NCBI GenBank assembly: GCA_963761035.1
Contig: CAVXFH010000002.1
Location: 2,542,001 to 2,606,000, forward strand
Length of the DNA: 64,000 nt
Direction: 5' to 3'
Source: JARRQJ01 sp963761035
Lineage (GTDB): Bacteria; Pseudomonadota; Gammaproteobacteria; DRLM01
This document shows, one piece after another, positions 42,921 through 51,337 of the stretch. A program made the translations under genes and the position numbers. The notes under the pieces were generated by a model. It had not been told where the DNA came from. It saw nothing but the letters and a program-made list of their open reading frames with translations, and made no database searches. Numbering within the stretch: the first letter of the stretch is position 1; every line of letters starts with the position of its first letter.

Positions 42921-45008
42921 ATGGCTATGAGTCAAGCAAGTGCGGTAATGGATGTACGCCAGGTTATAAAGACTGGTCTGGGAGCGCCTTTATTATTACT
43001 GATCATGCTGGCCATGATGGTAGTACCGCTGCCGCCGTTCTTGTTGGATGTATTATTCACATTTAATATCTCTTTATCTCTGGTTGTCTTGCTGTCCGGT
43101 ATCTATGCAAAAAAGCCATTGGAGTTTGCGGCATTTCCCACGGTGCTTTTGATTACCACCTTATTAAGGTTGGCTTTGAATGTAGCTTCGACTCGGGTAG
43201 TCCTCTTGGACGGCCATACCGGAACCGCCGCGGCCGGTCGTGTAATCCAAGCATTTGGCGAATTCGTTATCGGCGGAAACTACACCGTCGGATTGGTCGT
43301 ATTTTCGATTCTCGTCATTATTAATTTCGTGGTGGTGACAAAGGGTGCCGGAAGAATATCAGAAGTATCCGCGCGCTTTACATTGGACGCTATGCCTGGC
43401 AAGCAAATGGCCATCGATGCTGATTTGAACGCAGGACTTATAAACCAAACTGAGGCTCGGAATAGACGTGAAGAAGTGGCAAGAGAAGCCGATTTTTATG
43501 GCGCCATGGATGGCGCCAGTAAATTTGTAAGGGGCGACGCTATCGCGGGTATTTTGATCCTATTCATCAATATTTTCGGAGGATTGGCTGTAGGGTTATT
43601 ACAACACGGCATGAATATCACCGATGCGCTTCATAATTACACCTTGCTAACCGTGGGCGATGGCCTCGTCGCCCAGATTCCTTCATTGGTATTGTCGACA
43701 GCCGCCGCCCTTTTGGTAACGCGCGTCTCTCGAGCCGAAGATATGGGTCAACAAATCATGAAGCAGATGTTCGATAACCCGCGTCCGTTGATTGTAACAG
43801 CAAGTATTTTGGGTGTCATCGGACTTATTCCCGGCATGCCTAATTTTATCTTCATGAGCTTGGCGACTTGCGCGGGTGGGGCGGCTTATTTTTTATTTAA
43901 AAAAAGAAAGGTTCAGGGCGAGATTGTTCCAGTTATTGAAAAGTCAAATGCTCCTCAAGAGATTAAGGAGTTGAGCTGGGATGATGTTACGCCGGTGGAT
44001 ACCGTAGGTTTGGAAGTTGGATATAGATTGATTCCATTGGTTGATAAGAATCAGGGCGGGCAGCTGATGTCGAGAATCAAGGGAGTAAGAAAGAAACTCA
44101 CAAATGAACTTGGATTCTTAATACCATCAGTTCACATCAGGGATAATTTGGATTTGCCACCCAACGGCTATAGCATCTCGTTGATGGGGGTGACGGTGGG
44201 AGAATCGGAGATCTATCCAGATAGAGACCTTGCGATTAATTCAGGGCAAGTATTCGGAAAACTGCAAGGGATTCCAGGTAGAGATCCTGCATTCGGATTG
44301 GATGCGATATGGATAGAGCCTGCGCTGCGAGATCAGGCTCAGACAATGGGGTATACGGTTGTGGATGCAAGCACGGTAGTTGCTACCCATCTTAGCCAGA
44401 TATTGCAGGATCACGCCCACGAGATATTGGGTCGAGAAGAGGTGCAACAGCTATTAGACAGTTTGGGCAAGGTCTCGCCAAAATTGGTAGAGGATTTGGT
44501 GCCCAATACGTTACCTGTGGGAGTGGTAATGCAGGTATTACGCAACTTATTGGAAGAGCGTGTGCCCATTCGCGATATGAGGACCATAGCTGAAACCCTG
44601 GCGGCCCATGGCAGGCAGAGTCAAGACTCCGCCACATTAACTACTGCAGTCCGCACGTCTCTTTCCCGATTGATATATCAACAAATCAATGGGATATCAA
44701 ATGATCTGACGGTTATCACTTTGGATTCAACACTGGAACAGATATTGCTAAACACCCTACAGACCAGTAGCGAGAGCGAGCCAGTGTTCGAACCAAGGCT
44801 GGCTGAGCGTGTCCACCGCTCTTTAGCCGACGCGGTACAAAAGCAGGAGGTGAGCGGTCAGCCGTGTGTATTACTTGTTTCCGCGGCATTGAGGCCGGTA
44901 CTAGCTAAATTTGTGCGAAGGACTATTCCGAATCTCTATGTCCTTTCCTACAACGAGCTCCCGGATAATAAGCGCATCAAGGTGGTGGCGAGTATCGGGG
45001 GAAGGTAA
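42921..45008 (+). CDS. flhA: FlhA, export-gate ion/protein exporter
   Basis: 695 residues (693 if ATG 42927 is used, which is better spaced from AGGA). Eight membrane helices in the first ~330 residues. The FHIPEP block Arg-Phe-Thr-Leu-Asp-Ala-Met-Pro-Gly-Lys-Gln-Met-Ala-Ile-Asp is diagnostic. A large cytoplasmic domain forms a nonameric ring that receives chaperone-substrate complexes. It heads the flhA-flhF-flhG-fliA transcript, which couples gate synthesis to polar placement and to late-gene control. Confidence 0.96.
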   Translation: MAMSQASAVMDVRQVIKTGLGAPLLLLIMLAMMVVPLPPFLLDVLFTFNISLSLVVLLSGIYAKKPLEFAAFPTVLLITTLLRLALNVASTRVVLLDGHTGTAAAGRVIQAFGEFVIGGNYTVGLVVFSILVIINFVVVTKGAGRISEVSARFTLDAMPGKQMAIDADLNAGLINQTEARNRREEVAREADFYGAMDGASKFVRGDAIAGILILFINIFGGLAVGLLQHGMNITDALHNYTLLTVGDGLVAQIPSLVLSTAAALLVTRVSRAEDMGQQIMKQMFDNPRPLIVTASILGVIGLIPGMPNFIFMSLATCAGGAAYFLFKKRKVQGEIVPVIEKSNAPQEIKELSWDDVTPVDTVGLEVGYRLIPLVDKNQGGQLMSRIKGVRKKLTNELGFLIPSVHIRDNLDLPPNGYSISLMGVTVGESEIYPDRDLAINSGQVFGKLQGIPGRDPAFGLDAIWIEPALRDQAQTMGYTVVDASTVVATHLSQILQDHAHEILGREEVQQLLDSLGKVSPKLVEDLVPNTLPVGVVMQVLRNLLEERVPIRDMRTIAETLAAHGRQSQDSATLTTAVRTSLSRLIYQQINGISNDLTVITLDSTLEQILLNTLQTSSESEPVFEPRLAERVHRSLADAVQKQEVSGQPCVLLVSAALRPVLAKFVRRTIPNLYVLSYNELPDNKRIKVVASIGGR

Positions 45009-45077
45009 GTTAGAGATGCTGAATGGTCGGGCTTATAAGTGGGTAAATACAAATAATTCATTAGAGTGGGGCAAGTG

Positions 45078-46322
45078 ATGAAGATAAAAAAATTTATTGC
45101 GCCGGATATTCGTAGAGCTATCAGAATGGTTCGTGATGAGCAGGGTCCCGAGGCGGTCATTCTGTCCAACCGGCGGGTAGAGGGAGGGGTGGAGATTGTA
45201 TCGGCCCTAGACTATGACGCAGCGGAGTTCAATGCAAACCTTTCCAAATCTGATGATAGGGATGCGGTACAGAATCAGCATATAGGCGTCGCCACGCTGG
45301 ATGCAAGGGTCTTAAGTGAAGCGCGTGTCCACTCACAAGCCGATATTGCCAAACAAAATATCCAGAATGAGTCAAACCCGATACAGGGAGAGCTGGTGGC
45401 TGGGATGCGCGAGGAGTTGAAGTATCTGCGCAAGATAGTTGAGACGCGCTTCTTTGATTTGGAATGGTCCAACTATGCTCATAGTAATCCAGTTAGCGCA
45501 GAAGTAATAAAAAAACTGATGAATTGCGGCATAACGCCGAAGTTAGCCCGAGATCTGGTCAAGGCGTTGCCTAATCAAAACACGGTAGAGACTGCTTGGG
45601 GAGCCGTGCTGGAAAAACTGTCAGATCGGATACGGATTGCTGATGATGATATCGTAGATAAAGGCGGTATCGTGGCCTTGGTAGGACCGACGGGAGTGGG
45701 AAAGACCACAACTATTGCCAAATTGGCCGCACGCTATGCGCTGCGGCGCGGAGTGCGCCATGCCGCTCTGATAACAACTGATAATTATCGTGTAGGAGCG
45801 CATGAGCAATTGAGGACATATGGACGTCTTCTGGATATCCCCATGCGAAGTGCTTCTAGTAAAGAAGATTTGCAGGCGCAGTTAGACGATCTAATTGATA
45901 AGGATTTGATACTCATCGACACGGCGGGCATGAGCCAGAGAGATATGAGGATATCGGAACAGCTTTCCGTTTTGAGAGACACAAAAATAAACATCAAAGT
46001 TTATTTGGTCATAGCCGCGACCGGCCAATTAGCCGGTATAGAGGAAGTCATCAATATTTTCCGCTGTATAGATCTTGACGGCTGTATCATCACTAAGATC
46101 GACGAAGCAATTAGCATTGGGCCAGCGGTAAGCGCAATAGTGGAGCAGAAAATTCCAATCGCTTATATCAGTGATGGTCAGCGGGTTCCTGAGGATCTTC
46201 ATCTTGCCAGAGCAGACAAACTTATTAATAAAGACAAATTCGACGTGAGTAAAAATGAAGAAAGTACTGTTGAAGAAGTAATGCGTTTTATGGCGGGAAG
46301 GACGGCGAAGAATGCTCACTAA
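45078..46322 (+). CDS. flhF: FlhF, SRP-type GTPase for polar placement
   Basis: 414 residues from ATG 45078 (GGGGC site); GTG 45066 lies before it. N-terminal Met-Lys-Ile-Lys-Lys-Phe-Ile-Ala-Pro-Asp-Ile-Arg-Arg-Ala and a variable basic linker, an NG domain with P-loop Gly-Pro-Thr-Gly-Val-Gly-Lys-Thr-Thr-Thr at about 200, then Asp-Thr-Ala-Gly-Met and Thr-Lys-Ile-Asp-Glu. FlhF recruits early flagellar parts to the cell pole. It overlaps flhG by 11 bases. Confidence 0.95.
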   Translation: MKIKKFIAPDIRRAIRMVRDEQGPEAVILSNRRVEGGVEIVSALDYDAAEFNANLSKSDDRDAVQNQHIGVATLDARVLSEARVHSQADIAKQNIQNESNPIQGELVAGMREELKYLRKIVETRFFDLEWSNYAHSNPVSAEVIKKLMNCGITPKLARDLVKALPNQNTVETAWGAVLEKLSDRIRIADDDIVDKGGIVALVGPTGVGKTTTIAKLAARYALRRGVRHAALITTDNYRVGAHEQLRTYGRLLDIPMRSASSKEDLQAQLDDLIDKDLILIDTAGMSQRDMRISEQLSVLRDTKINIKVYLVIAATGQLAGIEEVINIFRCIDLDGCIITKIDEAISIGPAVSAIVEQKIPIAYISDGQRVPEDLHLARADKLINKDKFDVSKNEESTVEEVMRFMAGRTAKNAH

Positions 46323-47193
46323 TAATAAATTGGACCAGGCCGCCGGACTTCGCAGAATGGCAAATCCCCGCCCTGTAAAGGTTATCGCGGTGGCGAGCGG
46401 TAAAGGAGGCGTTGGCAAGACCAATGTCTCAGTAAATTTGTCACTGGCATTGACGCAAAGCGGAAAGGACGTTTTGCTATTGGACGCGGATTTAGGATTG
46501 GCTAATGTTGATGTATTGTTGGGCCTTCGTACCAAATATACCTTGGCTGACGTTATTGACGGTTCGCGGGCCCTGGAGGAGGTTATTGTCGGCGGGCCGG
46601 ACGGTTTGAAGATCATACCCGCCTCTTCCGGTGTTCAGGCTATGTCAGAACTCAGTGCCATGGAACACGCGGGTCTGATCAGGGCTTTCAGTGAACTCAG
46701 CCAAAGCATAGACGTGCTCATCATTGATACCGCCGCAGGGATCTCTGACAGTGTGGTTACATTTTCCAGGGCTGCACAAGAAGTCATTGTCGTTGTATGC
46801 GACGAACCTACTTCCATCACAGATGCTTATGCATTAATCAAGGTTCTGCACAAGGATCATGGTGTTTACCGATTCAGGATTATTAGCAATATGGTGCATG
46901 GAATTCAGGAGGGCAGGGATCTGTTTGCAAAGATTATGACCGTTACGGATAAATATCTGGATGTACAGTTAGATTTCATGGGCCTGGTGCCTTATGACGA
47001 CTTCCTGCGTAAAGCGGTAAAGAAGCAGAAAGCGGTAATTGATGCTTATCCCAGAAGCAAGGCAGCTCTGGCATTTAAGAGTTTGTCTCAAAAGGTCGAT
47101 AAATGGCCAGTACAAGGAAATGCCGGGGGACACGTTGAATTTTTTATAGAAAGATTGATTCAGGCTAGCCAGGAAATGGAGACGCCGCTATGA
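46312..47193 (+). CDS. flhG: FlhG/FleN, MinD-like regulator of flagellar number
   Basis: 293 residues. The N-terminal Asp-Gln-Ala-Ala-Gly-Leu-Arg matches the DQAxxLR motif that stimulates FlhF GTPase. Deviant Walker A Ser-Gly-Lys-Gly-Gly-Val-Gly-Lys-Thr follows, then Leu-Leu-Asp-Ala-Asp-Leu-Gly-Leu-Ala-Asn-Val-Asp. The C-terminus can form an amphipathic helix. It limits flagella to one per pole and, in Pseudomonas, restrains FleQ. The overlap with flhF and the 4-base overlap with fliA indicate coupled translation. Confidence 0.95.
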   Translation: MLTNNKLDQAAGLRRMANPRPVKVIAVASGKGGVGKTNVSVNLSLALTQSGKDVLLLDADLGLANVDVLLGLRTKYTLADVIDGSRALEEVIVGGPDGLKIIPASSGVQAMSELSAMEHAGLIRAFSELSQSIDVLIIDTAAGISDSVVTFSRAAQEVIVVVCDEPTSITDAYALIKVLHKDHGVYRFRIISNMVHGIQEGRDLFAKIMTVTDKYLDVQLDFMGLVPYDDFLRKAVKKQKAVIDAYPRSKAALAFKSLSQKVDKWPVQGNAGGHVEFFIERLIQASQEMETPL

Positions 47194-47948
47194 GAAGTGC
47201 CGCATTATCTTCTGTCTCAAAGGAACGTAGAGCCGCCATGAAAATGCGAAATCAGGAGGAAATTGTCAATAAGCATGCGCCTCTCGTAAAACGTATTGCC
47301 TATCATTTGATGAGCCGCCTACCTCCAAGCGTCCAAGCTGACGATCTAATCCAGGCGGGAATGATTGGATTGTTGGAGGCATCCAACAACTATGACGCAG
47401 GGCAGGGCGCAAGTTTTGAAACGTATGCCGGGATTCGTATTCGTGGTGCGATGCTTGACGAAATACGCCGGAACGATTGGGCCCCACGTTCAGTGCATAG
47501 AAAGGCGAGAAAATTGGCGGACGCAGTGAGGCAAATAGAAAGCAGGGAGCGTAGAGACGCAAGAGATCATGAGGTGGCTGAAGAATTAAAGCTTACATTG
47601 GATGAGTATCATCAAATTCTGCAGGACGCCAGTGGATACTTGGTAATGAGTTTTGATGATATGGGGATCGATAACGAAGCGATCGCTTCGGAGTTGGCCG
47701 ATCGTACGCCGGGACTGGTTGATAAGGTGCAGAATGAGGCTTTTAAAAGGAGCTTGGGTGATGCGATCTCGAGCCTACCGGATAGAGAGCGTCTGGTTAT
47801 GACGCTTTACTATGATGAGGAACTAAATTTGAGAGAAATCGGCGCGGTAATCGGCGTAAGTGAGTCGCGCGTCAGTCAAATACATAGTCAGGCTCTTATT
47901 CGTTTACAGGCAAGATTGGGGCGCTGGATCGATTCTTATGGTGATTAG
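47190..47948 (+). CDS. fliA: FliA, sigma-28 factor
   Basis: 252 residues. Sigma-70 family regions 2 (Leu-Val-Lys-Arg-Ile-Ala-Tyr-His-Leu...Gln-Ala-Gly-Met-Ile-Gly-Leu-Leu-Glu-Ala), 3 (Ala-Pro-Arg-Ser-Val-His-Arg-Lys-Ala-Arg) and 4 (Asn-Leu-Arg-Glu-Ile-Gly-Ala-Val-Ile-Gly-Val-Ser-Glu-Ser-Arg-Val-Ser-Gln) are all present. It drives flgM, fliC and, by the promoter found here, the GGDEF-EAL regulator; FlgM is its antagonist. The start ATGA overlaps the flhG stop. A Met at residue 17 is an alternative start. Confidence 0.96.
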   Translation: MRSAALSSVSKERRAAMKMRNQEEIVNKHAPLVKRIAYHLMSRLPPSVQADDLIQAGMIGLLEASNNYDAGQGASFETYAGIRIRGAMLDEIRRNDWAPRSVHRKARKLADAVRQIESRERRDARDHEVAEELKLTLDEYHQILQDASGYLVMSFDDMGIDNEAIASELADRTPGLVDKVQNEAFKRSLGDAISSLPDRERLVMTLYYDEELNLREIGAVIGVSESRVSQIHSQALIRLQARLGRWIDSYGD

Positions 47949-48013
47949 AGATTAAATGATTTAGTGATTATTGTTCAGCTGAAAATATTATTATCGTTAG
48001 CGGAGGAGAGATA

Positions 48014-48457
48014 TTGGACAAGAATATGAAAATATTGATAGTCGACGATTTCTCTACCATGCGCAGGATTATTAAGAATCTTCTTCGAGATTTGGGATTT
48101 AATAATACCAGTGAGGCGGATGACGGGACGACCGCGCTTCCCATGCTGCAAAACGATTCTTATGATTTGTTAATTTCCGATTGGAATATGCCAGGTATGC
48201 AGGGTATAGATCTGTTGAAGGCAGTACGCGCCGATCCGAAAATGGAAGGATTACCGGTAATTATGGTAACGGCTGAATCTAAACGCAAGCAGATTATCGA
48301 GGCCGCGCAGGCCGGCGTCAACGAATATATCGTTAAACCTTTTACTGCTGCTATTTTAAAAGAGAAGATGGAGAAAATGTTCGAGAGAATTACCGTAGAA
48401 CACAAAACTAATGGAATAGAAGGCGGATGTCTAGCTGATGATAATGGCAAAGTGTAG
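48014..48457 (+). CDS. cheY: CheY, chemotaxis response regulator, with a C-terminal extension
   Basis: 148 residues, about 20 more than usual. The TTG start at 48014 is supported by GGAGGA exactly 7 bases upstream; the ATG at 48026 is too far away. The acidic pocket and phospho-acceptor Asp56, Thr86, Tyr105 and Lys108 are all present, so it should work as a FliM-binding CheY. After the final helix (Glu-Lys-Met-Phe-Glu-Arg-Ile) there is an extra hydrophilic tail of about 22 residues that overlaps the next gene. cheZ, cheA and cheB do not follow, unlike in Pseudomonas-type clusters. Confidence 0.94.
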   Translation: MDKNMKILIVDDFSTMRRIIKNLLRDLGFNNTSEADDGTTALPMLQNDSYDLLISDWNMPGMQGIDLLKAVRADPKMEGLPVIMVTAESKRKQIIEAAQAGVNEYIVKPFTAAILKEKMEKMFERITVEHKTNGIEGGCLADDNGKV

Positions 48458-48788
48458 TGAGTATAGGGATAGACTGCTTGAAATCTTGCTAAGAATTGCT
48501 CTCAGTTCCGCAGAGGGCGGAATGTCTAATACGCAGACGATTGACACCAGATTTCAATCAGATTGCAGCGAAAATATCATGAAATACCTTGCCATTGCTC
48601 TAACGGCCATTGGTATGGCTGTACGAGATGTAGTATTGCAATTAAAGAGGTACGGTTTATCCGTGTGGTCGCAAGCATATCCCGGCTGTGCGGTATGTGG
48701 AATGCCCGATGTGATAATCGAAGCGAGGCTGCCCGATCGAATATCGCTTATCACTGAGATATCGCGGCAAGTCGTACCTAGGGTCTAA
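48438..48788 (+). CDS. Unknown small protein in the cheZ/cheA position
   Basis: Up to 116 residues from ATG 48438, overlapping the cheY end by 20 bases. A start at ATG 48522 (88 residues) has the better site (GAGGG 5 bases upstream). No family recognised, and it is not CheZ: no CheZ helices and no C-terminal CheY-binding peptide. Visible features are a hydrophobic helix (Tyr-Leu-Ala-Ile-Ala-Leu-Thr-Ala-Ile-Gly) and a Cys-Ala-Val-Cys pair. The stop is 3 bases before motC, so it belongs to the cheY-motC-motD transcript. It could be a new motility factor or the remnant of deleted che genes. Confidence 0.5.
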   Translation: MIMAKCSEYRDRLLEILLRIALSSAEGGMSNTQTIDTRFQSDCSENIMKYLAIALTAIGMAVRDVVLQLKRYGLSVWSQAYPGCAVCGMPDVIIEARLPDRISLITEISRQVVPRV

Positions 48789-48791
48789 GAA

Positions 48792-49532
48792 ATGGATTTT
48801 CTTACTGTCGTCGGCGCTGTTTTGGCCTTGGGAGCCATCCTTGGTGGAAATCTGCTTGAGGGTGGACATATAGGGTCGCTTCTTCAGCTTACCGCCGGCG
48901 TTATCGTACTGGGTGGGACCATCGGTGCCGTTATGGTACAGACTCCACTTCCAATATTTCTCAAATCTTTAAAAATGGTGGTGTGGACCGTTATTCCTCC
49001 CAAACTCGCCCAAAGCGAGGCGATAGAAAAAATTGTTAATTGGAGCAATATTGCCCGAAAAGAGGGATTACTAGGATTGGAACCGCTGACCGAAGCAGAG
49101 CCGGAACCGTTTTCAAAGAAGGGCCTGCAATTATTGGTGGATGGTAGCGAGCCTGAAACGATCAGGTCTATTCTGGAAGTCGAACTCGATGCCCAGGAAT
49201 ATACGGATACACAAGCGGCAAAGGTTTATGAAGGTATGGGTGGCTATGCTCCGACAATTGGTATTATAGGTGCGGTGATGGGCCTTATTCATGTAATGAA
49301 TAATCTGGCGGACCCCAGTAAGTTAGGCTCGGGTATCGCCGTAGCATTCGTGGCGACTATATATGGCGTCGGTTCAGCGAATATCTTTTTTTTACCGATA
49401 GCCAATAAATTAAAAAGTTATATTCATAAACAATCGAAATTTAGAGAGATGATCATCGAAGGGATCATCTCAATAGCAGAGGGAGAAAATCCCCGGAATA
49501 TAGAGACAAAATTAAAAGGGTATATGCTTTAG
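48792..49532 (+). CDS. motC: MotC, stator MotA-family protein
   Basis: 246 residues, four membrane helices. Gly-Gly-Asn-Leu-Leu-Glu-Gly-Gly-His at the end of helix 1, and in the second pair Gly-Gly-Tyr-Ala-Pro-Thr-Ile-Gly-Ile-Ile-Gly-Ala-Val-Met-Gly-Leu and Gly-Ile-Ala-Val-Ala-Phe-Val-Ala-Thr, typical of the MotC/MotA family. The cytoplasmic loop carries the charged residues that push FliG. With MotD it forms a proton-driven stator. Only this one stator pair is in the window; a MotAB pair could be elsewhere. Confidence 0.93.
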   Translation: MDFLTVVGAVLALGAILGGNLLEGGHIGSLLQLTAGVIVLGGTIGAVMVQTPLPIFLKSLKMVVWTVIPPKLAQSEAIEKIVNWSNIARKEGLLGLEPLTEAEPEPFSKKGLQLLVDGSEPETIRSILEVELDAQEYTDTQAAKVYEGMGGYAPTIGIIGAVMGLIHVMNNLADPSKLGSGIAVAFVATIYGVGSANIFFLPIANKLKSYIHKQSKFREMIIEGIISIAEGENPRNIETKLKGYML

Positions 49533-49579
49533 AGCACACAAATAGCCAGTATCGGTCGGGTGTATAAAAGAAGGTCATT

Positions 49580-50548
49580 ATGGCCAGAAAGCCAAAACAT
49601 GAAGAGCATGAAAACCATGAGAGATGGCTAATTTCTTACGCGGATTTCATAACATTGTTGTTTGCTTTTTTTGTTGTAATGTACTCGGTTTCTTCCGTTA
49701 ATGAAGGTAAGTACAGAGTATTGTCGGATTCATTGGTAGCTGCGTTTCGATCTTCGGACCGCAGTCTAAAACCTATTCAGATTGGTGATATTAGTAAGTC
49801 TCAAAAGGAGCCGGGTCTTATTAAAGGATTGGTTGATCAAGGCGGAGAACCGCTAACTGATAAACCAAAAATTATTTCGCCGATTAGAGAGGGCAATATA
49901 TCTAATACGGATGAAAAAGAAAAAACGTCGTCCGACTTGCGGACCGGCAATAGACAGGGTGTGGAAGTAATAAGGAAAATGGCAGATAGACTTGAAAAGG
50001 CACTGTCCAAGTTAATTAATGAGGATTTGATTGCGGTCAGGCGTAACGACCTTTGGGTCGAAGTGGAGATAAAAACCAGTATATTATTTCCAAGCGGCAG
50101 CTCAGATTTACAACCGGATGCACTGCCGGTTCTGCGGGAGATAGCCAGAATCCTTAAAGACTTCCCGAATCCTATAAGAGTGGAGGGGTTTACGGACAGC
50201 GTCCCAATTAACACCGTGGTATTTCCATCGAACTGGGAGCTATCGGCTGGTCGTTCCGCGAGTGTTGTGCATTTGTTTACCAAAGAAGGGGTGGATCCTC
50301 ACCGCATGGCATCCATTGGTTTTGGTGAATATCGTCCAATTGCGGATAATGCTACCTCAGAGGGAAGAAACAAAAATCGCCGTGTCGTCATTGTTGTCTC
50401 AGAGAGTGAAAATGCCGACAGGATATTTGGCGATAGAGGGGAGCCGTCTGGGGATATAAAAAAGGCTGGCGGCGATGAATCTAACAAAAAGCCGAAAACA
50501 GGCGATGATGCTCACTCAGTCGGTGTTGCCATACCGCCGAAAATTTAA
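49580..50548 (+). CDS. motD: MotD, stator MotB-family protein
   Basis: 322 residues. Cytoplasmic charged N-terminus, one transmembrane helix with the proton-binding Asp22 in Ser-Tyr-Ala-Asp-Phe-Ile-Thr-Leu-Leu, a plug/linker, and an OmpA-like peptidoglycan-binding domain (about 165-285) with Val-Glu-Gly-Phe-Thr-Asp and Asn-Trp-Glu-Leu-Ser-Ala-Gly-Arg, ending Asn-Arg-Arg-Val. A Lys/Asp-rich tail of ~45 residues follows. It anchors the stator to the wall. In Pseudomonas a parA-like and cheW gene follow; here they are missing. Confidence 0.94.
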   Translation: MARKPKHEEHENHERWLISYADFITLLFAFFVVMYSVSSVNEGKYRVLSDSLVAAFRSSDRSLKPIQIGDISKSQKEPGLIKGLVDQGGEPLTDKPKIISPIREGNISNTDEKEKTSSDLRTGNRQGVEVIRKMADRLEKALSKLINEDLIAVRRNDLWVEVEIKTSILFPSGSSDLQPDALPVLREIARILKDFPNPIRVEGFTDSVPINTVVFPSNWELSAGRSASVVHLFTKEGVDPHRMASIGFGEYRPIADNATSEGRNKNRRVVIVVSESENADRIFGDRGEPSGDIKKAGGDESNKKPKTGDDAHSVGVAIPPKI

Positions 50549-50574
50549 GCATGATTAGCTGTAGATGAACGATA

Positions 50575-50590
50575 TGGCATGCAACATGCA
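50575..50590 (+). promoter_or_regulatory. Candidate sigma-54 promoter after motD
   Basis: TGGCATG-N4-ATGCA: the GG-N10-GC spacing and -24 are good, but the -12 has ATGC instead of TTGC. If active it would serve the small Asp/Lys-repeat gene and the DUF2802 gene. Confidence 0.35.
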
Positions 50591-50729
50591 TTAAACTTAC
50601 AAAGAACAAATGATTGACGCGCATTTCTGGACTCCTAATATTTAGGTAACAATTTCGCTGGCTGGAGAGAATAGGTCGATAAATAAAAATCGGGCAATGT
50701 CTTAGTAGACTTCGAATCAGAGCTCAGTC

Positions 50730-50930
50730 ATGGCTGATATAGGCAACATCAAACCCCCTGGACCAGTATGGCCACAACCTAATATAGAGAAGGTTAACCA
50801 TAAAGAGGGCCATTCACAGCAGCAGCATGGTCCTTCATCAGATAAAGATGCAGATAAAGATACATAAAGATAAGATAAAGATAAAGGTACAGATAAAGGC
50901 GACGATGACGGCATAGATGAATATGCATAG
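50730..50930 (+). pseudogene. Small Asp/Lys-repeat gene interrupted by two in-frame stops
   Basis: ATG 50730 opens a frame beginning Met-Ala-Asp-Ile-Gly-Asn-Ile-Lys-Pro-Pro-Gly-Pro-Val-Trp-Pro. It reaches a (GATAAA)-type tract coding Asp-Lys repeats and is cut by TAA at 50865 and again at 50871. The same frame then resumes: Asp-Lys repeats, Gly-Asp-Asp-Asp-Gly-Ile-Asp-Glu-Tyr-Ala and a stop at 50928, a sensible acidic ending. Two small deletions in the repeat (2 and 1 bases) would explain this. The truncated product is 45 residues, the whole 66 codons. From memory, small proteins with a similar start sit near DUF2802 genes in related clusters (unverified). Confidence 0.5.
50841..50897 (+). 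repeat. Imperfect GATAAA hexanucleotide tract
   Basis: Around seven GATAAA-like units, encoding Asp-Lys where in frame, with interruptions GATGCA, GATACA and GGTACA and two short units (TAAAGATAA region). Such tracts mutate by slippage. Here slippage moves stops in and out of the small gene's frame. Confidence 0.65.
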
Positions 50931-50941
50931 AGAACATATCT

Positions 50942-51337
50942 ATGATTGAGATTTCGTTATTATCAGCAGTTTTTTTTCTTTTTGTCCTTCTTGTTTCGGT
51001 TGAGATACGTCGCGGTATTCGTCATAACAATAAAATGCGACAGCAAGATGATGTAATACGTCGCCTGCAAAGCGATATCCATGCTCTGTGTGCCGGTGCG
51101 GTAAACATGGGTAACCATTTATCGGTATTAGAACAAAAGATGCGCCGGCTGGCGGAGCGGCTGGAACAATCGTATATGCGTGATCCCGAGCAGCAGACGT
51201 ATGCACATGCCATTCGTCTGGCGCAGCAAGGGGTCGAAGTGAGCGTTCTAACGGAGAGTTGCGGTTTGGCCCAAGGAGAGGCGGAATTGCTCTTAAGGCT
51301 GCATCGCGCACATGGGCGCCAAGCTGTATCAAGTTGA
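50942..51337 (+). CDS. DUF2802 membrane-anchored protein
   Basis: 131 residues. One N-terminal transmembrane helix (about 4-21), a coiled coil (about 30-80) and a C-terminal helix-turn-helix-like segment with Ala-Ile-Arg-Leu-Ala-Gln-Gln-Gly-Val...Leu-Thr-Glu-Ser-Cys-Gly-Leu, the DUF2802 pattern. The family is common beside chemotaxis/motor genes of polarly flagellated gammaproteobacteria; its role is unknown. The stop codon abuts the stop of the convergent GGDEF-EAL gene within TGATCA. Confidence 0.85.
   Translation: MIEISLLSAVFFLFVLLVSVEIRRGIRHNNKMRQQDDVIRRLQSDIHALCAGAVNMGNHLSVLEQKMRRLAERLEQSYMRDPEQQTYAHAIRLAQQGVEVSVLTESCGLAQGEAELLLRLHRAHGRQAVSS

Noticed and set aside
50841..50897. GATAAA tract considered as a CRISPR-like or origin iteron array
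   Set aside because: Units are 6 bases without spacers and lie in frame inside a coding sequence.
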